A stretch of DNA of 14,616 bases from Betaproteobacteria bacterium. Lineage in GTDB: Bacteria; Pseudomonadota; Gammaproteobacteria; Burkholderiales; Burkholderiaceae. Below, one piece after another: positions 7,476 to 14,284 of this stretch; position 1 is the stretch's first letter, and each line of letters begins with the position of its first letter. The notes beneath the pieces were generated by a model. The model saw only the letters and a program-made list of their open reading frames with translations, had not been told where the DNA came from and ran no database searches. Location: assembly GCA_009921765.1 (NCBI GenBank), contig RFXC01000102.1, positions 1 through 14,616 of the forward strand. Reading direction: 5' to 3'. The translations under genes and the position numbers were made by a program.

Positions 7476-8632
7476 GCGGGCCCGCCATGAGCCGAGCCGA
7501 GCTTGCCGCGCTCAGGCAGTCGCTTCGGCGCTCGATTGAGGGGCGCATGGCAGCCTTTCCGCGCGAGATGGCAGCGCAGGGAAGGTTCACGCCCGAGATG
7601 GTACGAACCTTCGCCGAACTGGGTCTCCTTGGGATCCGGCTGGACGAGCGCTGGGGCGGAGCCGCCATGGACCTTCGAGCCTATTGCCTGGTTCAAGAGG
7701 AGCTTTCCCGACTGTCACCCATCCTGTCGCTAATGGTTTCCTCCACCAGCGGACTGGCCCCGATGGCGATTCAACGCCATGGAACTGCCGAGCAGCAGCG
7801 CCGCTATCTTCCGCACCTCTGTAGCGGGGAGGCGCGAACCTGTTTCGCACTGACTGAACCTGAGGCGGGCTCGGATGCGGCGGCGATGACAACCACGGCC
7901 CATCGCGTGGCGGGAGGTTGGCAGCTCAACGGGATCAAGCACTTCATCACGCTCGCTGACGACGCGCAGTTGATGATGGTGATGGCGGTCACCGATCGCG
8001 ACAAGCGCGCGCGGGGAGGCGTCAGCGCGTTTCTGGTCGATTTCCCCACGCCCGGCCTGCACGTCTCGCGAGTCGATCGCACGATTGGAACGGCCGCCTG
8101 GACGCTCGGCGAAATCACGCTAAATGAGGTCTTCGTCGCTGACAGCCAGGTGCTGGGCGAAATCGGCAAAGGCTTCTCCTATGCGATGGCATCACTCGAC
8201 GAAGGGCGGCTGAATGTTGCGAGTATCTGTCTCGGCGCAGCACGGTGGCTATTGGAAGCGAGCGCAGCACATGCCGCTACGCGGGTTACTTTCGGCGCTC
8301 CGCTCGCCTCGCGGCAGGCAATCCAGTGGATGCTCGCCGACAGTGCCACCGAGATCGCGGCGGCTGAGGGGCTCATCCAGGCCGCATTCGAGGCGATCGA
8401 GACCGGCGGCTCGGCTGGGGCATCCGCCAGCATGGCAAAGCTTTATGCATCGGAGATGGCCTTTCGCGTCGCTGACCGGGCAGTTCAGATCCATGGCGCG
8501 GCGGGCGTGCTGGATAGTTCGCCAATCGGTGCAATGTTCCGCGACCTTCGGCTGTTCAGGATCGGCGAGGGTGCGTCCGAAATTCAGCGGATGCTGATTG
8601 CGAGAAGCGTGCTTGCGCAGGTGCCGCAGTAG
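7472..8632 (+). CDS. Acyl-CoA dehydrogenase family protein
   Basis: This is a 386-residue FAD-dependent acyl-CoA dehydrogenase that inserts a trans-2 double bond into an acyl-CoA and passes electrons to ETF. The first family signature CFALTEPEAGSD is at 124-135 and flavin-region GIKHFIT at 154-160. LDEGRLNVAS (242-251) lies at the start of the C-terminal helical domain. QIHGAAGV (339-346) matches the second signature. The predicted catalytic base is E366 in RIGEGASEIQR, at the position of Glu376 of medium-chain enzymes. The start is uncertain: GTG at 7472 overlaps the ligase stop (GTGA), while an in-frame ATG at 7487 would give a protein five residues shorter; neither has a strong ribosome-binding site. 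It is the last gene of train B, which ends facing train C. No hydratase or thiolase is present, so beta-oxidation must be finished by enzymes encoded elsewhere. Confidence 0.94.
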   Translation: MSGPAMSRAELAALRQSLRRSIEGRMAAFPREMAAQGRFTPEMVRTFAELGLLGIRLDERWGGAAMDLRAYCLVQEELSRLSPILSLMVSSTSGLAPMAIQRHGTAEQQRRYLPHLCSGEARTCFALTEPEAGSDAAAMTTTAHRVAGGWQLNGIKHFITLADDAQLMMVMAVTDRDKRARGGVSAFLVDFPTPGLHVSRVDRTIGTAAWTLGEITLNEVFVADSQVLGEIGKGFSYAMASLDEGRLNVASICLGAARWLLEASAAHAATRVTFGAPLASRQAIQWMLADSATEIAAAEGLIQAAFEAIETGGSAGASASMAKLYASEMAFRVADRAVQIHGAAGVLDSSPIGAMFRDLRLFRIGEGASEIQRMLIARSVLAQVPQ

Positions 8633-8898
8633 AACCACATTGCCTGGTTGCCGGGCGCACAGCGAACGCGACTCAACCCCTAACTGAGTGAACGCCATGG
8701 CAGTCGCGTGAAGAGCGGCGTTTTCCGGCTCTGGCCCTACGTCAAAGTACTGATAAAGCGCAATGAACGCCGCCATCAGCAAAGCGAGCAACAGAAGCAA
8801 CCGGCTGTAGGCACTCGCGACAGTCGTCTCCCGCCAAAGCCGATCAGCAGGGCAAACGCAATGAATACGCCCACGAACGCGAGATCCAGGGTTGACAC
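8633..8898 (-). pseudogene. Possible small two-helix membrane protein, frameshifted and with no clear end
   Basis: I do not recognise a family. A GTG at 8898 with a strong AGGAG 7 nt upstream opens a frame encoding STLDLAFVGVFIAFALLIG, a clear membrane segment, then GGRRLSR. It stops at TGA (8776-8778) after 40 residues with an un-protein-like Cys-rich tail. From about 8808 a second minus-strand frame encodes SRLLLLLALLMAAFIALYQY, another clear membrane segment, followed by FDVGPEPENAALHATAMAFT. Both segments on one strand in adjacent frames are best explained by a single-base indel near 8800-8815 in a two-helix protein. The second frame has no stop before it enters the 3' end of the acyl-CoA dehydrogenase on the opposite strand, so the original C-terminus seems lost. 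Alternatively the second product starts at the ATG inside TGATG (8777-8775), which would cut the helix in half. The gene lies 51 bp after the dioxygenase stop, fitting the tail of train C. Confidence 0.35.
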
Positions 8899-8905
8899 GC
8901 CGACA

Positions 8906-8910
8906 CTCCT
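8906..8910 (-). promoter_or_regulatory. Strong ribosome-binding site AGGAG before GTG at 8898
   Basis: AGGAG with 7 nt spacing to GTG. It is the best-matched ribosome-binding site seen in the window and the main reason for treating the following short frame as the start of a real, now damaged, gene. Confidence 0.5.
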
Positions 8911-8949
8911 AGGATCCAAGAGCAATCTCGTCCAGTTCACCGCTCTGCC

Positions 8950-9729
8950 CTACTGAACCAACGCATCGTCCTCCACCGGAACAATCGCGCTGAAATCAGT
9001 GCCCGCATGAAACTCGGCCCGCGTAAACGCAGTTTGCCGATTCTCAACAGAGTTCACGTTGATGTAGAAAAGCGCTCGACGAAGCGGCGTGATGTTTGGC
9101 GTTGAACCATGCACCAGGTTGCAATGCATGAAGATCACCGTGCCGGCTGGGCCCACACCGGCCTCAACGCCGCCGCCCCGATCGACCAGCTCAACCAGTC
9201 GGCGCTCAGCGAGGCGCATCAACACATTGCCAGTGGCGTCCCGAACGGGTTCAAAGTCGTCGATCACTCCGTCACGATGTGACCCCGGGATGAACAACAG
9301 CGGCCCTTGTGCGGCTGTCACATCGTCCAGGAACACCGTAATCATCAATGCCCGCGGTTCAGGCAGGCCGTCAACCTTTCGCCAGGTGGCATAGTCTTGA
9401 TGCCACTCGAAGCCGCCGCTGCCCAGGCCGGCGTTGTAGTTGAGGCGGGACTGATGAATGTAGACCCCAGAGCCTACCAACTGCTCAGCGGGTCGGATGA
9501 CCCGCGGATGGCGGCAGAGATTGTTGATAGCGGGTTCCTGCGCGTGGGCACCATGCACCATCCGCACGCTCTCGGTATTGAATTCTGGCGTGACGTTCGG
9601 CCCGGCACTTTGCACGCTTCGTACTGCCGCCTGCTGGATCGGTGCGATCTCCTCGCGACTGAAGAGCGACGGAAATGTGAGGTATCCGGTTTCATGAAAG
9701 CGAGCGATTTGTTCGGCGGTCAGGTTCAT
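8950..9729 (-). CDS. Phytanoyl-CoA dioxygenase family protein, ectoine-hydroxylase-like active site
   Basis: This is a 259-residue Fe(II)/2-oxoglutarate-dependent dioxygenase of the PhyH family. The metal triad is H110 and D112 in GFEWHQDYATW (106-116) plus H207 in HCNLVHGSTPNITPLRR (202-218). R218, 11 residues after the last His, is the expected 2-oxoglutarate-binding Arg. Both segments closely resemble ectoine hydroxylase EctD: F-x-WH-x-D-x-x-TW followed by DG-x-P, and HGS-x-x-NITP-x-x-R. The PLLFIPGSH segment (143-151) is likewise EctD-like. EctD itself is about 300 residues, and there are no ectABC genes here, so this is called EctD-like rather than EctD. No signal peptide; cytosolic. AAGGA (9740-9744) lies 10 nt before the ATG. 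It follows Bug copy 3 by 44 bp in the same train. It probably hydroxylates a small polar acid or amino-acid-like compound (inference). Confidence 0.9.
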   Translation of the reverse strand: MNLTAEQIARFHETGYLTFPSLFSREEIAPIQQAAVRSVQSAGPNVTPEFNTESVRMVHGAHAQEPAINNLCRHPRVIRPAEQLVGSGVYIHQSRLNYNAGLGSGGFEWHQDYATWRKVDGLPEPRALMITVFLDDVTAAQGPLLFIPGSHRDGVIDDFEPVRDATGNVLMRLAERRLVELVDRGGGVEAGVGPAGTVIFMHCNLVHGSTPNITPLRRALFYINVNSVENRQTAFTRAEFHAGTDFSAIVPVEDDALVQ

Positions 9730-9739
9730 GGTGCTTGCG

Positions 9740-9744
9740 TCCTT
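9740..9744 (-). promoter_or_regulatory. Ribosome-binding site of the dioxygenase gene
   Basis: AAGGA on the minus strand with 10 nt to the ATG at 9729, in the 44-bp gap after Bug copy 3. It supports the chosen start. Confidence 0.5.
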
Positions 9745-9773
9745 GAAGAGTTCGCTGATCTGATCGATGCGCC

Positions 9774-10742
9774 TTACTGCTTGATTCCAGCGTCACGAAT
9801 CACCTTTGTCCAGAGCTTGAGATCGGCCTGCACATTAGCGGTAAATTCTGCCGGTGAGTTGCCCACCGGCTCGGCTCCCATCGAACGAATTTTGGCGTTG
9901 ACCTCTGGCGCACGAACTGCATCGTTGACTCTGCGCGCGAGCCAGTCGACCGTATCGGCAGGTACTCCCTTCGGTGCGCCAAGCCCGAACCAGTTGGCCA
10001 CCGACATCGCAACGCCAGACTCTTTAAGGGTGGGAATCTGCGGCAGCATCGCCGAGCGCGTGTCAGAAGTGACAGCGAGAATTCGCATGCGCTCATTACC
10101 CAACTGACCCGTGATGGTGGGCAGCGCAACGAAGGTCCAATCGACGCTGTTGCTGAGCACACCGGTCAGCGCCTCGCTCGCGCCACGGTAGGGAACATGC
10201 GTCATCTTCACATTCGTCGTGGCAAGCAGCAGCGACGTGAACACATGGTGAACGGTTGCCGTTCCAGGCGTACCGAAGGTGACTGTGTCGGGTCGCTCCC
10301 GCGCAGCACGGATCAGATCAGCCGCGCTCGCGTATTGCCGAACCGGATTGGTGATCAACGCAAACGGCGAGCGCGCATACATGCTGATAGGCACCAGATC
10401 AGTTTCAACATTCCACTCGAGCTTTTCGCCGTGCAGCCCTGGATACATGGTGAGCGTTGAATCCATCGCGATCAGCGTGTAACCATCGCCGACCGACTTG
10501 GCTGCCGCGCCATAGCCGATCAGCCCACCCGCTCCCGTTCGATTCTCCACAACAAAGCTGTGGCCGCTCGCACGGGTGATTTCCTGCGCAATCAGCCTCG
10601 CGAGAATATCGCCGGTTCCGCCCGCGGCATAGGGAACGATGATTTTCACAGGCTTGTTGGGGTAAGGCTGCGCCATCAGCGGGGCGGCCATGAACACGCC
10701 AACCGATGCGAGGAAACCAATCAGTGCTGCGCGTCGTGTCAT
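9774..10742 (-). CDS. Tripartite tricarboxylate transporter substrate-binding protein (TctC/Bug family), copy 3
   Basis: This is a 322-residue periplasmic receptor. The signal peptide begins MTRRAALIGF (twin Arg, but without a full TAT motif) and ends at LMA-Q, with cleavage likely after residue 24. The mature part starts QPYPNKPVKIIVPYAAGG and keeps the canonical ligand loop VPYAAGGTGDILAR, VVENRTGAGGLIG, GDGYTLI and HVPYRG. It lies between the MmgE/PrpD gene (12 bp upstream) and the dioxygenase gene (44 bp downstream), all on the minus strand. An AAGGA 8 nt before the ATG supports the start. It is clearly different in sequence from the other three copies, so the four are old paralogues rather than recent duplicates. 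Confidence 0.95.
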   Translation of the reverse strand: MTRRAALIGFLASVGVFMAAPLMAQPYPNKPVKIIVPYAAGGTGDILARLIAQEITRASGHSFVVENRTGAGGLIGYGAAAKSVGDGYTLIAMDSTLTMYPGLHGEKLEWNVETDLVPISMYARSPFALITNPVRQYASAADLIRAARERPDTVTFGTPGTATVHHVFTSLLLATTNVKMTHVPYRGASEALTGVLSNSVDWTFVALPTITGQLGNERMRILAVTSDTRSAMLPQIPTLKESGVAMSVANWFGLGAPKGVPADTVDWLARRVNDAVRAPEVNAKIRSMGAEPVGNSPAEFTANVQADLKLWTKVIRDAGIKQ

Positions 10743-10750
10743 GTGTTCGT

Positions 10751-10755
10751 TCCTT
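10751..10755 (-). promoter_or_regulatory. Ribosome-binding site of Bug copy 3, abutting the upstream stop
   Basis: AAGGA with 8 nt to the ATG at 10742. Its first base is also the last base of the MmgE/PrpD stop codon (10755-10757), so a ribosome finishing that gene sits on this site. Confidence 0.65.
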
Positions 10756-12212
10756 CAATGATGGGTGGAATCGCTGGATTGAAGCGCGGAGACCGTTGTA
10801 AAGATTGTCGATGCCAGGTCTTCGTGGTGGATCGCGCGTACCGCTGACTCGAGCATCTGAAATGCCCCCAGCCCGCCTGCAATGCCGGGCAGGCAGCTCT
10901 GTAATCGCATCGCCAGTTTGTCAAAATCCCAGACCATGCGTTCATACGGGTAGTCGGCGCGGAACACGCTACCGTCCTTCATCTCGACAGTGATCTCAGG
11001 CGAGAACATGGGCCGGAGGGGCTCGGGCACCAGATCGACACGCGACATGAAGGCGGTCGCAGCCGGGTCGATGCCCTGGCGTGCAGCCCCCGCAGGGGGT
11101 TGTCCACCCGCTACGGGATAAGCGCCATGCACCGCGGTGTAGGCCGCAAAATAGTGGGTGGTTTCGCCGGCTCGTGGGGTTTGCCAGTCGGGAAAGCGCG
11201 GAAATAGCGGGCTGGGGTACAGCGTTTCAATGGTGTTCATTGCAACGCGAATTCGCGCGATCCTGTCGGGCGCGAGCGCGTGTGCCTCACGGAGTTCGCG
11301 CATCAGCTCGATCACCGGCTGGTTGTAACCCGCGCACGGATACATCCGGAAGATGAAGCTGAGCAGCTTCCACTCCCGACCCAGCCCCTCCGAGATATGT
11401 CGGGGATCGCTATGCGTTTGCCCATTAAAACTGTAGCTGAGATTACCTTCAGCGTTGCCGATGAACGCGTTGTAAAAGCCCGCCGGGCCTTCAAGGGAAG
11501 TTTCCGAACCCTTCACGTGACCTGCGCGCGCCATCACGGCTGCGAAGACGCCATTTCGGGCAGCCTGGGGCTCGTGAATCATCAGCTCATTGCCGCCGGT
11601 ACGTGGGCCTTCATTAAGGCCACTGGCAAAATTGGCTGCCAGTGCAATGGCCGACACCAGCCCGTCTTCATCCAGCCCGAGCAACAGGCCGCATGAAAGC
11701 GCCGCACCCAGCGTTGCAAAGACCGGGCTTGGCCTGAAGCCGCGCGCGGCCGTGCTGGGGATGAAGTCATCTGTGAGCCGACAGATGAACTCGTAGCCCG
11801 CAACGATCGCCACCAGAAGCTCGCTTCCGGAGCGTTGCTCCATTTCAGCGCATGCAAGCGCAGCGGGAATGATGACTGGCCCCGGGTGATTCAGCATCCG
11901 GTAGGAGTCGAACATGCTCGATGCATGAATCCACTCGGAGTTGGCAAACGCTGCGCCGATTCTCGAGGCACGCTGCCGACTGTGAAAGACGCTTGCACCA
12001 TCAGGCTTTCCTTCTTCCGCCAGGGCCAGCTCAACAACATGGCGCGCTGATCTGGAGGAATGACCAATTGCGGCCCCCGTGAGGGCATGCAGCAGGAAGG
12101 CTCGCGCTTTGTCGCGAACAGGCTCCGGGAGATCGGCGAAGCGGAGCGAATGCGCCCAACGCGCGAACTGGCGGCTGAGTGAGGGGGAAGAACCCGCGGA
12201 AGAATCGGTCAT
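10755..12212 (-). CDS. MmgE/PrpD family protein
   Basis: This is a 485-residue member of the family containing 2-methylcitrate dehydratase PrpD, cis-aconitate decarboxylase and iminodisuccinate epimerase, enzymes that act on polycarboxylic acids without a metal cofactor. Family character shows in the N-terminal helical domain: AAFANSEWIHASSMFDSYR (87-105), then NHPGPVIIPAALA (108-120), then IALAANFASGLNEGPR. It also shows in MYPCAGYNQPVIELM, close to the usual P-x-C-x-x-x-x-P-x-I-D element, and in EITVEMKDGSVF near the C-terminus. The length is normal. The ATG at 12212 is preferred because GAGAAG lies about 6 nt upstream and the family fold starts right after; the frame is open to 12287. It follows Bug copy 4 by 71 bp and precedes Bug copy 3 by 12 bp, so it is flanked by receptors on both sides. 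The substrate is unknown; it is probably not the methylcitrate enzyme, because no prpB/prpC lies nearby. Confidence 0.9.
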   Translation of the reverse strand: MTDSSAGSSPSLSRQFARWAHSLRFADLPEPVRDKARAFLLHALTGAAIGHSSRSARHVVELALAEEGKPDGASVFHSRQRASRIGAAFANSEWIHASSMFDSYRMLNHPGPVIIPAALACAEMEQRSGSELLVAIVAGYEFICRLTDDFIPSTAARGFRPSPVFATLGAALSCGLLLGLDEDGLVSAIALAANFASGLNEGPRTGGNELMIHEPQAARNGVFAAVMARAGHVKGSETSLEGPAGFYNAFIGNAEGNLSYSFNGQTHSDPRHISEGLGREWKLLSFIFRMYPCAGYNQPVIELMRELREAHALAPDRIARIRVAMNTIETLYPSPLFPRFPDWQTPRAGETTHYFAAYTAVHGAYPVAGGQPPAGAARQGIDPAATAFMSRVDLVPEPLRPMFSPEITVEMKDGSVFRADYPYERMVWDFDKLAMRLQSCLPGIAGGLGAFQMLESAVRAIHHEDLASTIFTTVSALQSSDSTHH

Positions 12213-12283
12213 TGAGGGCTTCTCATGGGCAAACGACAACCGGGTGAACTGTCCGCCAAATCGTATGGGTCGGCAACTTCCAA

Positions 12284-13246
12284 TCAATCGGCCTTGATGC
12301 CCGCCTCCGCCACGAACGCTCTCCAGCGTGCCACGTCAGCGGCAATCTCTCGGGTTTGCTCGTCGGGCGGCACGGCGTTCGGCACCATTCCTTGCCGCAG
12401 GAAGGTATCGCGCACATCCTGAAGCTGCAGCACCGCGGCGAGCTCCTGCGTCCATTTGCGTGCAATGTCGGCGGGCAACCCTGGAGGGCCTGCCACCCAG
12501 AAATAGAGATCCAGGCCCAGGTTCCTGAGCCCCAGGTCGGCGAAGGTGGGAAGATCGGGCGCCAGCACCGATCTGCGCTCACCCGATACCGCGATGGCAT
12601 TGAGCTTGCCCGACCGCGCATGCGGCAGGGCGGTGTGTACGGGCAGCACCGCCAGTTGAACCTGACCACCCAGGAGGTCGGTGAGCGCCTGCGCGGCGCC
12701 CTTGTAGGGCACATGCAGCGCGTCAAATCCCATTCGGCGCTTGATCACTTCCATGGCAAGGTGTTGGGGCGTACCGTTGCCCGGCGACGAGTAGTTGAGC
12801 TTGCCCAACTTGGCAACCGCGATAAGATCTTTTGGATCACGTATGCCCGCCGATGGATGCGCCACCAGCGCCAGATTGCCAGTGGCCGCGCCGCTCACGA
12901 CGGTAAAGTCCTTGACCGGGTCATAGGGCAACGAGGCGTAGAGCGCGGGTGTGATGGTGAACGTGTTGACCGTCACCATCATGGTGTAGCCATCGGGTTG
13001 GGCCTTGGCGACAGCGTTGGCACCAATGTTTCCGCTTGCGCCGGGTTTGTTTTCAACCACCACGGGCTGGCCCCACCGCTCGATCAGTTTGGGGCCCACG
13101 GTGCGGGCAATGATGTCGATTCCGGTGCCCGGTGTGTAGGGCACCACCAGCGTGATCGGTCGCGACGGATACGACTGCGCCATCGCGGCCGTAGATACCG
13201 CGAAAGCCACCGCCACAAGGCCCAGGCGGGAAATGAAATGGATCAT
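12284..13246 (-). CDS. Tripartite tricarboxylate transporter substrate-binding protein (TctC/Bug family), copy 4
   Basis: This is a 320-residue periplasmic receptor. The signal peptide (hydrophobic 8-20) ends at AMA-Q, with cleavage likely after residue 23. The mature part starts QSYPSRPITLVVPYTPGTG. The ligand loop reads VPYTPGTGIDIIAR, with GT where most members have GG. VVVENKPGASGNIG, PDGYTMM and HVPYKG are standard. It starts 17 bp after the ACMSD-like amidohydrolase stop and lacks a strong ribosome-binding site, so it may depend on coupling with that gene. It repeats the amidohydrolase-then-Bug arrangement seen on the plus strand at 3859-5820. Confidence 0.95.
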   Translation of the reverse strand: MIHFISRLGLVAVAFAVSTAAMAQSYPSRPITLVVPYTPGTGIDIIARTVGPKLIERWGQPVVVENKPGASGNIGANAVAKAQPDGYTMMVTVNTFTITPALYASLPYDPVKDFTVVSGAATGNLALVAHPSAGIRDPKDLIAVAKLGKLNYSSPGNGTPQHLAMEVIKRRMGFDALHVPYKGAAQALTDLLGGQVQLAVLPVHTALPHARSGKLNAIAVSGERRSVLAPDLPTFADLGLRNLGLDLYFWVAGPPGLPADIARKWTQELAAVLQLQDVRDTFLRQGMVPNAVPPDEQTREIAADVARWRAFVAEAGIKAD

Positions 13247-13263
13247 GTGAACAGTCCGAAGGG

Positions 13264-14277
13264 TTACGGAAGCTTCAAAAGACGCGCGGCATTGCCAAAA
13301 TAAATTTTCCGCGCATCGTTGTCCGATAGCTTGAGCGATTCGATTGACGCAATGCCTTCCCGGATGAACATCGGCCCTTCCTCGGGATCGAAGGGACAGT
13401 CGCTTGCAAACACCACCCGGTCAGGACCGAAGAACGCAAGACCGCAAGCCAGCGGGGCGGCAGCGCCACCCAGCACCGTATCGCCATAAAACATCTTGAA
13501 GTATTCGATAGGCGGTTTTTCCAGGCGCTTGAGCACATCGGCCTCATCGCCATCTGCACTTCGCGAACCGAGTTGCGCCCAGAGGGTTTCAGCCCGACCC
13601 GCAAAGTACGGAATCATGCCGCCACAATGGTGGGTGATGATGCGCATCTCGGGCAGGCGCTGCAGCATGCCCGAAAACACAATACGCGCCATGGCTGCGC
13701 TGGTTTCATAGGGCCAACCCAGCACCTGCCAGATCTCGTAGCGCGATTTCGGCTCACCCGCGTAGTCGGCGCGGGTGGCGGGCCTTGCCGGGTGCATCCA
13801 GATGGGCACATCGTGGTGCCGGGTGGCGCGTTCGAACACCGGAAAGAATTCCGGGTCATCAAGCGGCCGCCCCGCCACGCTGGAGATGATCTGAATGCCC
13901 CGCGCGCCCAGTTGCCCGATCGCCCGATCCATTTCGGCCAGGGCCGCTGCAACGTTGTTCATTGGAAGCGATGCCACGAACGCGGGGAACTCACCCGGGT
14001 ACTGACGGACCATGTCCGCCATTCCGTCATTGGCCACCCGGGCGAACTCAGGCGACTGCGAGGCGTCGCCGATGAGCTCCGGCGCCGGCAGCCCCAGGGT
14101 GAGCACCTGTTGCACCTGCGGAAACTGCTCGCGCAGCATGGCCACCCTGTGCTCGATGTCCCAGAGCATGCGCAGGTTGCTCATCCGCTTGACCATGCCG
14201 GGCTCTTTCGAGTGCGCCTTGACCAGTTCAAGGTAGGCGGGCGGCATCACATGATTGAAGATGTCGATGATTTTCAT
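13264..14277 (-). CDS. Amidohydrolase family protein, ACMSD / gamma-resorcylate decarboxylase-like
   Basis: This 337-residue TIM-barrel metal-dependent hydrolase-fold protein is the typical length of 2-amino-3-carboxymuconate-6-semialdehyde decarboxylase and related aromatic acid decarboxylases. Candidate metal/active-site residues are H162 in PIWMHPAR, H216/H217 in RIITHHCGG and D293 in VVFASDCPFDP (288-298). Near the C-terminus KIYFGNAARLLKL is the usual last helix. The N-terminal D-x-H-x-H motif is IDIFNHVMP (4-12): the first His is Phe and only H9 remains. No signal peptide. The ATG at 14277 lies 7 bp after the upstream gene's stop, indicating coupling, and Bug copy 4 follows after 17 bp. 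Likely roles are non-oxidative decarboxylation or hydrolysis of a cyclic or unsaturated carboxylate; which of these cannot be told. Confidence 0.9.
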   Translation of the reverse strand: MKIIDIFNHVMPPAYLELVKAHSKEPGMVKRMSNLRMLWDIEHRVAMLREQFPQVQQVLTLGLPAPELIGDASQSPEFARVANDGMADMVRQYPGEFPAFVASLPMNNVAAALAEMDRAIGQLGARGIQIISSVAGRPLDDPEFFPVFERATRHHDVPIWMHPARPATRADYAGEPKSRYEIWQVLGWPYETSAAMARIVFSGMLQRLPEMRIITHHCGGMIPYFAGRAETLWAQLGSRSADGDEADVLKRLEKPPIEYFKMFYGDTVLGGAAAPLACGLAFFGPDRVVFASDCPFDPEEGPMFIREGIASIESLKLSDNDARKIYFGNAARLLKLP

Positions 14278-14284
14278 GGCGCGT

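Larger units (their letters stand above)
8633..8949. other. Gap between convergent trains B and C
   Basis: This is the only stretch over 300 bp without a confident gene. It holds the possible broken membrane-protein gene on the minus strand. I found no stem-loop followed by a T-run, so no intrinsic terminator can be called for either train. A 5-bp hairpin (AACCA 8633-8637, TGGTT 8645-8649) directly after the dehydrogenase stop is too weak to count. Confidence 0.5.

Noticed and set aside
8249..8632. Extension of the minus-strand membrane-like frame into the acyl-CoA dehydrogenase
   Set aside because: Over this part the plus strand encodes the conserved C-terminal domain of the dehydrogenase, so the minus frame is only open by chance; only the part from 8633 upward is considered.
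8633..8649. Hairpin AACCA/TGGTT after the dehydrogenase stop as a terminator
   Set aside because: Only 5 bp of stem, low GC and no T-run on either strand.
12356..13303. Long plus-strand frame of 315 codons opposite Bug copy 4
   Set aside because: The antisense of a clear TctC receptor; composition is rich in Arg, Gly and His, and no domain is recognisable.
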